This document shows, one piece after another, positions 1 to 8,508 of a DNA stretch of 64,000 nt. Numbering within the stretch: position 1 is the stretch's first letter; the number at the start of each line of letters is the position of its first letter. The notes beneath the pieces were generated by a model. That model had not been told where the DNA came from, did no database searches, and saw only the letters and a list, made by a program, of their open reading frames with translations. Source of the DNA: Ulvibacter algarum (GTDB taxonomy: Bacteria; Bacteroidota; Bacteroidia; Flavobacteriales; Flavobacteriaceae); the NCBI GenBank assembly GCA_947488905.1, contig CANLBJ010000006.1, forward strand, positions 62,001 to 126,000, read 5' to 3'. Position numbers and translations under genes: made by a program.

Positions 1-59
1 TTTATTCCTAAACCAAAAGCGGTGTGAAAAGCGTGCACTGCGGCTATTTTATTTTTCAT
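1..59 (-). CDS. N-terminus of a MazG-like nucleotide pyrophosphohydrolase-type protein (partial)
   Basis: Only the first 19-20 codons are inside the window; the gene runs off the left edge. The reverse strand reads from an ATG at 59 into a peptide beginning MKNKIAAVHAFHTAFGLGI. That pattern (x-x-V-x-x-F-H-x-A-F) resembles the start of the phosphoribosyl-ATP pyrophosphohydrolase-like/Cof-like NTP pyrophosphohydrolase proteins common in Flavobacteriaceae. The assignment rests on a very short stretch, so the function is tentative. Confidence 0.45.
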   Translation of the reverse strand, partial: MKNKIAAVHAFHTAFGLGI

Positions 60-60
60 A

Positions 61-90
61 TTTCGGCTCCGCTCAATAAGCGGGTAGTTT
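61..90. repeat. Short hairpin sharing a 12-mer with a repeat at 12.85 kb
   Basis: TTCGGCTCCGCT at 62-73 recurs on the other strand at 12851-12862. Here CCGCT pairs with AGCGG a few bases downstream. It resembles the small CCCTTCG...AAGGG intergenic hairpins seen in many bacteria. With two copies in the window it is only a candidate dispersed repeat. Confidence 0.35.
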
Positions 91-191
91 TAAATTAATA
101 ATAGGTAAGTTTTAGCTTTCGCGAAAATAGTAAAGAGTTGATATTTCAGCAATAAAATAAACACTAGTGAAGGCACCTCGTTTTTCTATTG

Positions 192-199
192 TATTTTTG
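192..199 (+). promoter_or_regulatory. -7 box TATTTTTG
   Basis: This matches the Bacteroidota primary sigma factor -7 consensus TAnnTTTG and lies 21 bp before the ATG at 221. No clear -33 TTG is present at the usual spacing. Confidence 0.5.
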
Positions 200-220
200 C
201 ACTCGTAAAACTACATAAAT

Positions 221-409
221 ATGTTTAGTACTGGGCAAATCCTATTTTCTATTTTTTTTGTAATTGTATTTGTGATTATCATTATCATAAGCTATAGAAA
301 AGATTTAAAACTGCATAATAAACACTACAAGCGTAGTTATCTTGTACTTATTGGTTTTCTTTTTTTTGTAGGATGTCTTGTAGCTATCAAGTATGCTTTA
401 AAACAGTAA
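221..409 (+). CDS. Small two-helix membrane protein, unknown function
   Basis: This 62-residue protein has a hydrophobic segment at about residues 6-23, a short basic loop rich in Lys and His, and a second hydrophobic segment at about 40-58, so it is probably a helical hairpin in the inner membrane. A TAnnTTTG box sits just upstream, which supports a real gene. Start MFSTGQ is the only plausible ATG. No function is recognised. It looks like one of the lineage-restricted small membrane proteins of Flavobacteriaceae. Confidence 0.6.
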   Translation: MFSTGQILFSIFFVIVFVIIIIISYRKDLKLHNKHYKRSYLVLIGFLFFVGCLVAIKYALKQ

Positions 410-581
410 CCTCTTCTTTTACAATACAATAATATTTCTTTTTTTACAAGAGGCTTAGTTTCTATAAAGTTTATAGTTTAGTACTATCTAACCAGATAAA
501 ACTTCACTTAGCTTGACCGAGCTCACTTTTACTCTCTCACCCCTTTTTGCGGGTTTTCTTTGGTGCTAGACATTTTAAAAT

Positions 582-626
582 ATACCCTATACTGGGTATG
601 TTAATTATATACCTATTACTAGATAT
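582..626. promoter_or_regulatory. Candidate operator: ATACCC-N6-GGGTAT plus a degenerate second copy
   Basis: 582-599 is a perfect inverted repeat, ATACCC, six bases, GGGTAT. A degenerate copy (ATACCT, six bases, AGATAT) follows exactly 27 bp later at 609-626 and overlaps a near-consensus -7 box, GATATTTG, at 622-629. The same perfect palindrome occurs at 3959-3976. The site precedes the operon encoding a NarL-type response regulator, so autoregulation is the likely role; that part is inference. Confidence 0.55.
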
Positions 627-666
627 TTGAATATAAAATAACAAACACAACCCATAACCAACTATC

Positions 667-1398
667 ATGGCTCACGAAAACCTAAGATTTAATCTAATAC
701 TCAGAAACGGAAATACCCCAACCTCAAACTCGCAAAGCAGTTACAACCCCATTTATACAGATCAATATTATGGTACACACTTTGGCCTTTTTGCAGATTT
801 TAAACCAAAAGACACAAATGAAGTATATAATAAAGAGTTTGAAGTAGGTAAAATAGCAATGAAACTTCAAAATTATTCTGGCGCTGTTACACTAGGTATT
901 TCTTCTATTATAAGTCTAGAAATTAAAGATGCAGAAGAAGAGTTTATTGTTAAAGACTTCTCTACAGGAAGGTTAATAGAATTATCTGTTTGCCTACAAG
1001 CACTTAATAATAGTTTTGAGAAAAGCGTTGATCTAGCCCAAGAACAAAAATCATTTACTTTTAAAGAAGGGGATATTCTCAATGTAAAGGTGTTTATCAA
1101 ACCCATAGATAGTGAGCTATCAGGTATTGACGATGAAAATAGAAACACCAACTCACTATTTGTTGACGAAAATTATATGATTAGAGATGGTGAAGAAATA
1201 AATGTACTTGATAAAAATGACCTAAGGGATGCCATAAAAACAATGGAATCAACTGGTTTTAGTATTATACCAAAAGACACCTCTTCTTTCACTTCAGAAA
1301 AAATAGACTCTATTAATAGACTTAAAGATATCTTAGAAATATTAGGAGGTGCTGACAGAAGGTGTAAATTAAGAAATTCTGATATTTATATTCTTTAA
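667..1398 (+). CDS. Hypothetical protein, first gene of a two-component operon
   Basis: This is a 243-residue protein without signal peptide or membrane segment, so probably cytoplasmic. I do not recognise a family. The composition (alternating hydrophobic and polar stretches to about residue 170, then a charged helical-looking C-terminus) suggests a beta-rich domain followed by helices. Its stop codon overlaps the ATG of the sensor kinase (TAATG at 1396-1400), so the two are probably translationally coupled. The protein may belong to the same signalling pathway as an accessory or effector. The upstream region carries a palindrome shared with a lipoprotein gene at 4033. Confidence 0.75.
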   Translation: MAHENLRFNLILRNGNTPTSNSQSSYNPIYTDQYYGTHFGLFADFKPKDTNEVYNKEFEVGKIAMKLQNYSGAVTLGISSIISLEIKDAEEEFIVKDFSTGRLIELSVCLQALNNSFEKSVDLAQEQKSFTFKEGDILNVKVFIKPIDSELSGIDDENRNTNSLFVDENYMIRDGEEINVLDKNDLRDAIKTMESTGFSIIPKDTSSFTSEKIDSINRLKDILEILGGADRRCKLRNSDIYIL

Positions 1399-3248
1399 TG
1401 AAATTGCGGCTATTATATTATTTTCTTTTATTTTCTTCTATAGGGCTTGCGCAAAACTCTATAGAAGAACTAAGAAAATACAATCTTGATAAAGTTTTAC
1501 CAGAGCAAACTCAAGACTCTTCTCAAGCATTAAAAAATATAGAATGGCAGGTTAATTTTCTTCAGAATTTTGATATCTCACACCGTGATTTCAATAAAAT
1601 ACTCTCCTATAAAAAAACAAACAAAAGAGGTATTGATGATTTTTATTTTGACATCAACCTTGGTGACTATTATTTTTATAAATATCAAGATAAAAATCTA
1701 GAAGCTATTGACCACTATAAGAAAGCACTAGCTTTTGCAGAAGAAAAAGAAGATGTAATCCTACAATGTGAAGCATTAAAAAAGATTTTAAAATTTCATA
1801 GACTCAAATATCTATATGACAACTACTCTTATTTGACTTATTTAAAACAGTATAAAAAAATTGCTTATGATGATTTTGAACTAGCAAATTATCATTATTT
1901 TAATTTAATTTTAAATTTTAAAAACTACTATTTAGATAAATGGGATTCGTTTTCTGAAGCCTTTTTAATTAATTACTTTAAAAATAACAATCCATCTTTT
2001 TTAAAAGGAAATGTTTACTCTGTTTTTGCTAGTTATGCAGAAGAAAAAGAAAACTTAGAGTTAGCCTCTTTCTACGCTGACAAGGCTGAAGAAGCTTACG
2101 TAGCAATACCATATAACTACAAAAACTCTAGGCTCAATAATTTATATAGTTATAAATCACGTTTATCACTCTTAAAAAAGGAGTATCAAACCGCTCGATT
2201 TTACATTGATAAATCTGTAGAGAAAAACTATTCTAGCTTAGACTACATAATAGCTTCTAGAGCCTTTTATCAAAATTCGGTTTTAGACTCTCTAGAAGGT
2301 GATTTTTTTAAAGCTTATGAGAATGCCAAGAAATACAGACTTGCTATTGATGAGTTAGACAAAATGAGATACATTGAGTCTTTTAATGAACTAGAAGCAA
2401 AATATGATCTATCTCAAAAAGAGAAAGACATACTTATAGAACAACAAAAAAAAGATCGTAACAGAAATATCGCAATAGCACTTGGTGGCATTTTATTATT
2501 AGGTTCTATCATCTTTTTCTTATTTCAGAAAAACACTAAACGCAAACAACGTATCACAGAACAAGAGCGTGAGATAGAAATTCAAAAAATAGAAAAAGCA
2601 TTAAAAGAACAAGAACTAAATACCATTGATGCTATGCTAGAAGGGCAAGAAAAAGAACGCCAAAAACTAGCAGAAGATCTTCACGACTCTGTAGGAGCAA
2701 CTCTTGCGGCGGCTAAGTTACAGTTTAGTCACTTATCACAACATCGTGATAAAGCAAATGAAATGGACGAGCTTTTCTCTAAAACAGAATCATTGCTTGA
2801 TGATGCCTACACAGAGGTTAGAGCTATGGCACACCTTAAAAATAGTGGTGTTATTGCAAAAAATGGTTTATTACCAGCTTTAGACAAGTTAGCCAAAAAT
2901 GCTTCTGTAAAAGGTGGATTACAGGTTTCTATTGAAAATTTTGGGTTAGAACAACGACTAGATAACACTCAAGAAATTACCATTTTTAGAATTGTACAAG
3001 AACTTATTACTAATATTATAAAACACGCAGAAGCGACAGAGGCCAGTGTTTCATTAACTCCTTTTGAAAATGAATTAAGTATTATTATTGAAGACAACGG
3101 TAAAGGCTTTGATCCTAGAACAGCAATTAAAAAAGGAGGTATGGGACTAGTTAATATTGAAAGAAGAGTAGAACATATAGAAGGCTCTATGGATGTTGAC
3201 AGCACTCCAGGTAAAGGCACAACTATTTTAATAGACATTCCATTATGA
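1398..3248 (+). CDS. Sensor histidine kinase, NarL/DesK class, with periplasmic TPR-like region
   Basis: 616 residues. The order is a signal peptide (about 1-19, ending GLAQ), a long helical TPR-like sensor region (about 70-345), one transmembrane helix (about 357-376), a coiled coil (378-412), a HisKA_3 dimerisation domain with the phospho-acceptor in EDLHDSVG (His429), and a HATPase_c domain with DNGKGFD and GGMGLVNIERR motifs at the end. This is the usual Bacteroidota TPR-HisKA_3 layout, and the kinase should phosphorylate the NarL-type regulator whose ATG overlaps its stop (ATGATAA). The ligand is unknown. The operon also contains the unknown gene upstream. Confidence 0.93.
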   Translation: MKLRLLYYFLLFSSIGLAQNSIEELRKYNLDKVLPEQTQDSSQALKNIEWQVNFLQNFDISHRDFNKILSYKKTNKRGIDDFYFDINLGDYYFYKYQDKNLEAIDHYKKALAFAEEKEDVILQCEALKKILKFHRLKYLYDNYSYLTYLKQYKKIAYDDFELANYHYFNLILNFKNYYLDKWDSFSEAFLINYFKNNNPSFLKGNVYSVFASYAEEKENLELASFYADKAEEAYVAIPYNYKNSRLNNLYSYKSRLSLLKKEYQTARFYIDKSVEKNYSSLDYIIASRAFYQNSVLDSLEGDFFKAYENAKKYRLAIDELDKMRYIESFNELEAKYDLSQKEKDILIEQQKKDRNRNIAIALGGILLLGSIIFFLFQKNTKRKQRITEQEREIEIQKIEKALKEQELNTIDAMLEGQEKERQKLAEDLHDSVGATLAAAKLQFSHLSQHRDKANEMDELFSKTESLLDDAYTEVRAMAHLKNSGVIAKNGLLPALDKLAKNASVKGGLQVSIENFGLEQRLDNTQEITIFRIVQELITNIIKHAEATEASVSLTPFENELSIIIEDNGKGFDPRTAIKKGGMGLVNIERRVEHIEGSMDVDSTPGKGTTILIDIPL

Positions 3249-3871
3249 TAACAATAGCAATAGCAGAAGACCATCAATCACTTATAGACGGGATACAATT
3301 ACTGCTGAAATATGAAGAAGATATAGAGGTGGTAGGAGTTGCTAATGACGGCGAAAAACTATTAGAGATTGTAGACCTAAAAAAACCTAAAGTGGTACTT
3401 ATGGATATTAAGATGCCAAAAATAGATGGTATTGTTGCTACAAGATTATTAAAAAAAGCTAATCCAGAAATTAAGGTAATTGCCTTTAGCATGTTTGACC
3501 AAGAAGATGCCGTGGCGCAAATGCTAGATGCAGGAGCCTCTGGCTATCTTTTAAAAAACTCTCCTTTAGAAGAAGTACTTAGTGCTATTAGAACCGTAGT
3601 CAATGGCGAGACTTTTTTTGACAGAAATATAGACCCTTCATTTTTAGAACCTGACAGCAATACCACATTATCAAAAAATTTACTCTCTAAAAGCGAAACC
3701 AACATACTAAAACTAATTGGCGAAGGAAAATCTAGTAGTGAGATTGGAGCTATACGTTTTACATCTGTTAGCACAGTAGAAAAACACCGTAAAAACATGA
3801 TACGTAAGTTAGGACTTAAAGGTAAAGGTGAGCTCCTTAGATATGCACTTGAAAAAAAATATGATTTTTAA
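3245..3871 (+). CDS. Response regulator, NarL/FixJ family
   Basis: 208 residues. The receiver domain spans 1-120 with acidic pocket residues near 8-9, the phosphorylated Asp54 in LMDIKMP, and Lys in the LLKNSP stretch. A LuxR-type helix-turn-helix follows at about 143-205 (SKSETNILKLIGEGKSSSEI, then STVEKHRKNM). The start overlaps the kinase gene by 4 bp. The likely targets are the two ATACCC-N6-GGGTAT palindromes, one upstream of its own operon and one upstream of the lipoprotein gene at 4033. Dimeric NarL-type regulators bind such spaced inverted repeats; the link here is inferred from position. Confidence 0.93.
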   Translation: MITIAIAEDHQSLIDGIQLLLKYEEDIEVVGVANDGEKLLEIVDLKKPKVVLMDIKMPKIDGIVATRLLKKANPEIKVIAFSMFDQEDAVAQMLDAGASGYLLKNSPLEEVLSAIRTVVNGETFFDRNIDPSFLEPDSNTTLSKNLLSKSETNILKLIGEGKSSSEIGAIRFTSVSTVEKHRKNMIRKLGLKGKGELLRYALEKKYDF

Positions 3872-3915
3872 AGGGACACTCTTTAAGTCAAATTCTAGTT
3901 TAGATTATTAATTAG

Positions 3916-3950
3916 TCTCCCACTACAAGCCTATGTAGATGGGAGATTTT
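3916..3950 (+). terminator. Intrinsic terminator after the two-component operon
   Basis: TCTCCCA at 3916-3922 pairs with TGGGAGA at 3940-3946. The inner stem CTACA/TGTAG has one bulged base. TTTTCTTTT follows. It lies 45 bp after the response regulator stop. Confidence 0.7.
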
Positions 3951-3958
3951 CTTTTAAT

Positions 3959-3976
3959 ATACCCGCTATGGGGTAT
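3959..3976. promoter_or_regulatory. Candidate operator ATACCC-N6-GGGTAT
   Basis: Perfect 6+6 inverted repeat with a six-base spacer, identical in both arms and spacer length to the site at 582-599. It sits 56 bp before the lipoprotein ATG and about 25 bp before a near-consensus -7 element (TACTTTTA). The placement fits activation by a bound regulator. Confidence 0.55.
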
Positions 3977-4032
3977 TTTAACCTTTTAAAAAGCTGTCTA
4001 CTTTTACCACTTAACTATTAAACCAACCAAAT

Positions 4033-5115
4033 ATGAAATCTTTAAGCAAAGTATTTACTTTTCTCTTTATCTGCATTTTTGCATTTACCTCTTGTGATCA
4101 AGAAGACGACACAACAGAAGAGGAAGAAATAGAAGTAAATGAAACTTCAATAATCCCAAGTTCTAGTTTTGGCAGACCTAATGTTGTACTAGGTTGTGTA
4201 GAAATATATAGCAGAATCACTACTATAGAGGTATGGGATCATGGTCAAATAGATGGTGATATTGTATCAATCATTGCTAATGGAGATACCATAATTAATG
4301 AGAGAACGCTAGACGGACCAGGCAACCCCATTACTGTAGATTATGATTTTGGGTATAACGGTTTTAATTACATCACCTTATTTGCACATAACCTAGGTGA
4401 TTTACCTCCCAATACATGTACCATTGCTATAAATGGCGTAGAATTTATTCTTGAAGCAAACCTAGAAGCTAACGGTAGTGTTAATGTGGTAGTAGAAGGA
4501 TATGGTGTTGACTGTAATGATGCCAATAATTCTGGCGGAAATAACGGCGGTAATGGTAATGGTGGCGGAAGCGATACTGGTAACGCAATCTTTTGGATCA
4601 ATGCAGACTACAATTGCGGTCCAGTTACCGTTAATCTTAGTGGTAATGGCACAGGGAGTATCACCTCTTATTTTAACAGCTCTCCTAGTTGTGGTACTAG
4701 CGGTGCAGCAAATTTTTCAAATTTAGATCCAGGAACCTATAGCTATACAGCTTCATGCTCAGACACTACATGGAACGGAACCATAAATATATCTGCAGAC
4801 AACTGTACTTCACAACTGTTATTACCAAGTAATAACGGCGGCGGTGGCGGTGGTGACACAACTGGAGATGTAAAATTCTGGACAGATCACGATTTTGGTT
4901 GTGGTCCTATTAGCGTAAATGTTAATGGAGTTGGCTCTAGTAACATCTCAGGGTACTTTGGCTCTGCACCAGATTGTGAAACAACCTCTGCTGGTGGTAA
5001 CTTTAATAATCTTCAGCCAGGCAGTTATAGTTTTTCTGCTTCTTGTACAGATTACACCTGGAATGGTAATTTTACAATAACCAGTAATAGTTGTTTAAAA
5101 TTTCAGCTAAACTAA
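4033..5115 (+). CDS. Surface lipoprotein with two homologous beta-type repeats
   Basis: 360 residues. The lipoprotein signal ends in the lipobox FTSC with Cys21, followed by a very acidic stretch (DQEDDTTEEEEIE), as seen in exported Bacteroidetes lipoproteins. Residues 40-160 form one domain, and two copies of an approximately 79-residue module follow at about 185-263 and 279-357. Each module has FW, a Cys-Gly-Pro, an inner Cys, LxPGxYS, SC and TWNG. They are joined by Gly/Asn-rich linkers. Each module holds several conserved cysteines, so disulfides are likely. No enzymatic motif was seen. The promoter shares the palindrome of the neighbouring two-component operon, so it is probably a regulated envelope target of that system. 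Confidence 0.82.
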   Translation: MKSLSKVFTFLFICIFAFTSCDQEDDTTEEEEIEVNETSIIPSSSFGRPNVVLGCVEIYSRITTIEVWDHGQIDGDIVSIIANGDTIINERTLDGPGNPITVDYDFGYNGFNYITLFAHNLGDLPPNTCTIAINGVEFILEANLEANGSVNVVVEGYGVDCNDANNSGGNNGGNGNGGGSDTGNAIFWINADYNCGPVTVNLSGNGTGSITSYFNSSPSCGTSGAANFSNLDPGTYSYTASCSDTTWNGTINISADNCTSQLLLPSNNGGGGGGDTTGDVKFWTDHDFGCGPISVNVNGVGSSNISGYFGSAPDCETTSAGGNFNNLQPGSYSFSASCTDYTWNGNFTITSNSCLKFQLN

Positions 5116-5136
5116 GGCTTAAAATAATTCATTAAA

Positions 5137-5168
5137 AAAGGGGAACAATGATATCATTGTTCCCCTTT
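5137..5168. terminator. Bidirectional terminator, 32-bp perfect palindrome
   Basis: AAAGGGGAACAATGAT is followed directly by its exact reverse complement, with an A-run on the left and T-rich sequence on the right. It can end both the lipoprotein transcript (+) and the dipeptidyl peptidase III transcript (-). Confidence 0.85.
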
Positions 5169-5237
5169 ACTTTTATTTTTAACTTTAATTAGACTACCTA
5201 AAGCCAGAATTTAAGAACATTCTAGTCTAGTAATAAT

Positions 5238-7268
5238 TTATTTTAAGTTACCATACTTCTTAGCGTAATCTAACATTTGAGCCTCAAAACTTTCTGGTTG
5301 CTCAATTGTGAACCCTGTAATATTTCCGTCGTTATCTGTAGCAGGAACAATCACTGGATTTACAAAACCACTGTAAGGAGGAGATTTAAACTGGCTGTTT
5401 CTATCTAACACCTCTTTGTGTAATTTCTGGTCTACTTTTACACCGTAATTTTCAACAAGATTCATCCCTGCTTCATAATCTCCTTCAGATGTAATACGTT
5501 GTGTTTCTCTTAAAAGTTCTCCAAAAATAGTACGTAACTTTTTGTAATCTTTAATATCATAATACGTCTTACCGTCACGAGTTACTTTTTCTATAACTCC
5601 TTCTTTTAAACCACGCTCATAAGACCAAGCACTCACCCACTGACGGTTTACCATATGTGCCTCTTCTACATCATCACCTAATTCAAGACGAACTAATTGA
5701 CTTATCATCCCGTTACGAATATAGCCATCATAAGCAGCTTTCCCTGTTTTTTCCCAGTCTTGAACAAGACCTAATTCTTGTAGCTTAGGGTCCATTAAAT
5801 AGTAAAGACCAAATAAATCTGCACGACCTTCTTCTATAGTAGATTTGTAACGCTTTAAAGTTTCTTTTGGCGTCCCTACTCCTTCATTTATCTGTCCACT
5901 TGCGTGACCTACCACTTCGTGAAGTGCTGTATGTAACTTATCTGCTAGACCACCAAATTCTTTTTCTAAAGCTATCTCTTCTTCATCGTGCGCAAACTCA
6001 GCAAGACGACCACTACCACCTGCATTAGCATAAGCACCTATTATGTTTCCTAAAGACACAGACTTACTACCGTGTGTTTGTCTAATCCAGTTGTTGTTAG
6101 GTAAATTAACACCTATTGGCGTACTAGGAGATGCATCTCCAGCTTCACCAGCTACAATTACCGTCTTATAACTAACTCCTTTTACTTCTTTCTTTTTATG
6201 CTCTGGCATTAATGGAGAATTGTCTTCAAACCATTGTACATCTTTACTCAATGCTGCCATTTTTTTAGACATATCAAAATCCTTGATCTGCACAACAGTC
6301 TCATAAGAACCTTTATAACCTTTTGGGTCATTATATACTTCTATAAAACCATTAATCCAGTCAATATTTCCTTCTGTGCTAGTTGCCCAAGCAATACAGT
6401 AATCATCCCAAGTATCTAAGCTACCTGTTTTATAATACTCAATTAAAAGACCAATTGCTTCTCCTTGCTTTTGGTTTTCTGCAACACCTTGAGCCTTTTC
6501 AAGCCAACCAATAATCTTGTCTATAGCTGATCCATAAAGACCACCACTTTTATAAACTTGCTCAACTAGCTTTCCGTTTTCCTTAACTAGTTTTGTATTT
6601 AAACCTAACTCAATAGGCTCTTTTGGGTCTACCTTCATAGCACCATAAAACTTCTCTACATCTGCTGTAGTAACATCTGGGCCATAAAAGTTAATCGCAC
6701 TCTCTTTAACGATGTCTACACCTTTACTTAAGTTTACTTTTTTAGCATCTGCATTATTAAACATTACGTCAATTGCCTCTGCACTTAAAGATGTACCTGT
6801 TTCTTTTAACAATGTATTAAAATAATCTTTGCTAAAAGCAGGTTTCATTTTAGCATTACTATAATGATGGTGTATACCGTTTGCAAACCAAACTCTCTTT
6901 AAGTAAGTCTCAAAATTACTCCAGTCATCACCACTCTTATCTCCTTTATATGTAGTGTACACATTTTCTAATGCATGACGAATATCTAGATTATGACGGT
7001 AATTTTGTGCCCACATAATATCACGACCTTCTAGCCCTGCCTGAGTTAAATAGTACACTAGTTTTTGCTCTTTTAAAGTAAGATCCTCAAAACCAGGAAT
7101 CTGGTATCTAAGAACTTTAATATCTGCAAACTCACCTACTTGATAGTTAAAATCACCATCTGTCATTGCCACTGGCTCATCTACAGTTGTATCTTTTTTC
7201 ATTTCCTCATCACAAGAAGTGAAAAGAAAACCTGTTAACGCCATTGCCGCAAAAAATTTGTATTTCAT
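5238..7268 (-). CDS. Dipeptidyl peptidase III (M49), lipoprotein
   Basis: A zinc metallopeptidase that removes dipeptides from peptide N-termini. The chosen start gives MKYKFFAAMALTGFLFTSC, a lipoprotein signal. A start nine codons upstream would lie on the promoter box at 7293-7300. Zinc and catalytic motifs of M49 are present: HEVVGH (about residues 450-455) and the second motif EEGRAD (about 479-484), corresponding to HELLGH and EECRAE/D in characterised enzymes. The 676-residue length fits the family. It is probably anchored in the envelope and may act on peptides derived from external protein. It is transcribed alone and convergent with the repeat lipoprotein gene. Confidence 0.92.
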   Translation of the reverse strand: MKYKFFAAMALTGFLFTSCDEEMKKDTTVDEPVAMTDGDFNYQVGEFADIKVLRYQIPGFEDLTLKEQKLVYYLTQAGLEGRDIMWAQNYRHNLDIRHALENVYTTYKGDKSGDDWSNFETYLKRVWFANGIHHHYSNAKMKPAFSKDYFNTLLKETGTSLSAEAIDVMFNNADAKKVNLSKGVDIVKESAINFYGPDVTTADVEKFYGAMKVDPKEPIELGLNTKLVKENGKLVEQVYKSGGLYGSAIDKIIGWLEKAQGVAENQKQGEAIGLLIEYYKTGSLDTWDDYCIAWATSTEGNIDWINGFIEVYNDPKGYKGSYETVVQIKDFDMSKKMAALSKDVQWFEDNSPLMPEHKKKEVKGVSYKTVIVAGEAGDASPSTPIGVNLPNNNWIRQTHGSKSVSLGNIIGAYANAGGSGRLAEFAHDEEEIALEKEFGGLADKLHTALHEVVGHASGQINEGVGTPKETLKRYKSTIEEGRADLFGLYYLMDPKLQELGLVQDWEKTGKAAYDGYIRNGMISQLVRLELGDDVEEAHMVNRQWVSAWSYERGLKEGVIEKVTRDGKTYYDIKDYKKLRTIFGELLRETQRITSEGDYEAGMNLVENYGVKVDQKLHKEVLDRNSQFKSPPYSGFVNPVIVPATDNDGNITGFTIEQPESFEAQMLDYAKKYGNLK

Positions 7269-7292
7269 GATTGTTGTTATTTTAGTTTCAAA

Positions 7293-7300
7293 CAAATGTA
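7293..7300 (-). promoter_or_regulatory. -7 box TACATTTG for the M49 peptidase gene
   Basis: The reverse strand matches TAnnTTTG, 24 bp before the ATG at 7268. It rules out the longer reading-frame start at 7295. Confidence 0.55.
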
Positions 7301-7440
7301 CAAAATAAGTCGCTCTAATATTTATAAAGACCTACATCAACGCACTGTTTTAATTACTTCGGAAATATTAATAGATTGACCCATAGGCACAACAATTGAT
7401 AAATATGTATCTTTATAGCATCAATACAATCCTCAAAAAA

Positions 7441-8508
7441 ATGAAATTATTAAAATATCTTTTCTTTCTTATTCTCATTGTAGTAATAGGAGGTGCCATT
7501 TACTTTGGTACCCAAGACGGAACCTACGATGTAGCAGAGTCTAAAGTAATTGACGCGCCAGCTTCATTGGTTTTTAATAATGTAAATGATTTTAAAAACT
7601 GGCAATCTTGGGGCCCTTGGATGGACATAGACCCCGAAATGAAAATTACCTATGCAGAAAAAACCACTGGTGAAGGAGGATCTTATTCTTGGACAAGCGA
7701 CAACATAGAAGTAGGCAATGGAAGTATGACTAGCTTAAAAGTAATACCAAATAAAGAAATAGAACAAACCATCACTTTTAATACCCCAATAGGAGATTCT
7801 AACAGTAATGTTACTTGGAGTTTTGAGCCTACAGATAATCCTGCACAAACTAAAGTAACGTGGGGTATGAAAGGAGAACAATCATTATTAGAAAAAGTAT
7901 TTATGGCTTTTTCTGATGAAGATATGGAGAGTAGTATAAAAGTAATGTTTCAAGAAGGTTTAGAAAATCTTGATGGTGTTGTTAAAAAAGAAATGCAAGA
8001 ATATGTAATAAGTGAAGGCTCTGTTTCTCAATACGGAGGTGGCTTTTATATGTATAACACAACTGCCGCAAAGATGGAAGAGGTAGGTTTAAAAATGGGC
8101 CCGTTAATGGGGCAAGTAATGGGCTTTATGAATACGCAAAATATAAAACAAGCCGGTTCTCCTTTTACTATCTACAATCAAATAAACCCAGCACAAAACA
8201 GTGTTATCTTTTCTGCAGCAATCCCAGTAAAAGAAAAAATAAACACTCCAGAAGGCAGCCCTGTTCTTAATGGATATATGGAACCTGTTACTGCAGTAAA
8301 AATCACATTAAAAGGTGATTATAAAAACTTACAAGAAACCTACTCTAAAGGACGTAAATATTTACAACAAAATGGATATACACCTCATCCTACCGCAACA
8401 ATGTTTGAAGTTTACACTACAGACCCAGGCATGGTCCCTAACCCTGCAGAGTGGATTACCGAAGTATATTTACCAATTGTTAACCCCGTTGCTCCATCTG
8501 TAGATTAA
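7441..8508 (+). CDS. Membrane-anchored SRPBCC domain plus GyrI-like domain protein
   Basis: The start MKLLKYLFFLIL gives an N-terminal transmembrane anchor (about residues 4-24). In-frame ATGs 15 and 12 codons upstream would put hydrophilic residues in front of it. Residues about 30-175 match the SRPBCC/polyketide cyclase START-like fold (VFNNVNDFKNWQSWGPW, then TKVTWGMKGE). The C-terminal half resembles a GyrI-like/effector-binding domain, ending near PAEWITEVYLPI. Both folds bind small hydrophobic ligands, but the ligand is unknown. The stop directly abuts the FluC gene, so the two are co-transcribed. A functional link to fluoride is not obvious. Confidence 0.8.
   Translation: MKLLKYLFFLILIVVIGGAIYFGTQDGTYDVAESKVIDAPASLVFNNVNDFKNWQSWGPWMDIDPEMKITYAEKTTGEGGSYSWTSDNIEVGNGSMTSLKVIPNKEIEQTITFNTPIGDSNSNVTWSFEPTDNPAQTKVTWGMKGEQSLLEKVFMAFSDEDMESSIKVMFQEGLENLDGVVKKEMQEYVISEGSVSQYGGGFYMYNTTAAKMEEVGLKMGPLMGQVMGFMNTQNIKQAGSPFTIYNQINPAQNSVIFSAAIPVKEKINTPEGSPVLNGYMEPVTAVKITLKGDYKNLQETYSKGRKYLQQNGYTPHPTATMFEVYTTDPGMVPNPAEWITEVYLPIVNPVAPSVD

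Noticed and set aside
117-126. TTTCGCGAAA palindrome
   Set aside because: A perfect 10-bp palindrome that resembles a common flavobacterial repeat, but it occurs once here, so nothing can be concluded.
539-557. Terminator-like ACCCC...GGGT hairpin after the small membrane protein gene
   Set aside because: The stem is only about 4 bp and lies 130 bp past the stop; too weak to call.
7296-8508. Fluoride riboswitch upstream of crcB
   Set aside because: crcB directly abuts the gene before it, and the leader of that gene shows no crcB-motif-like conserved core.
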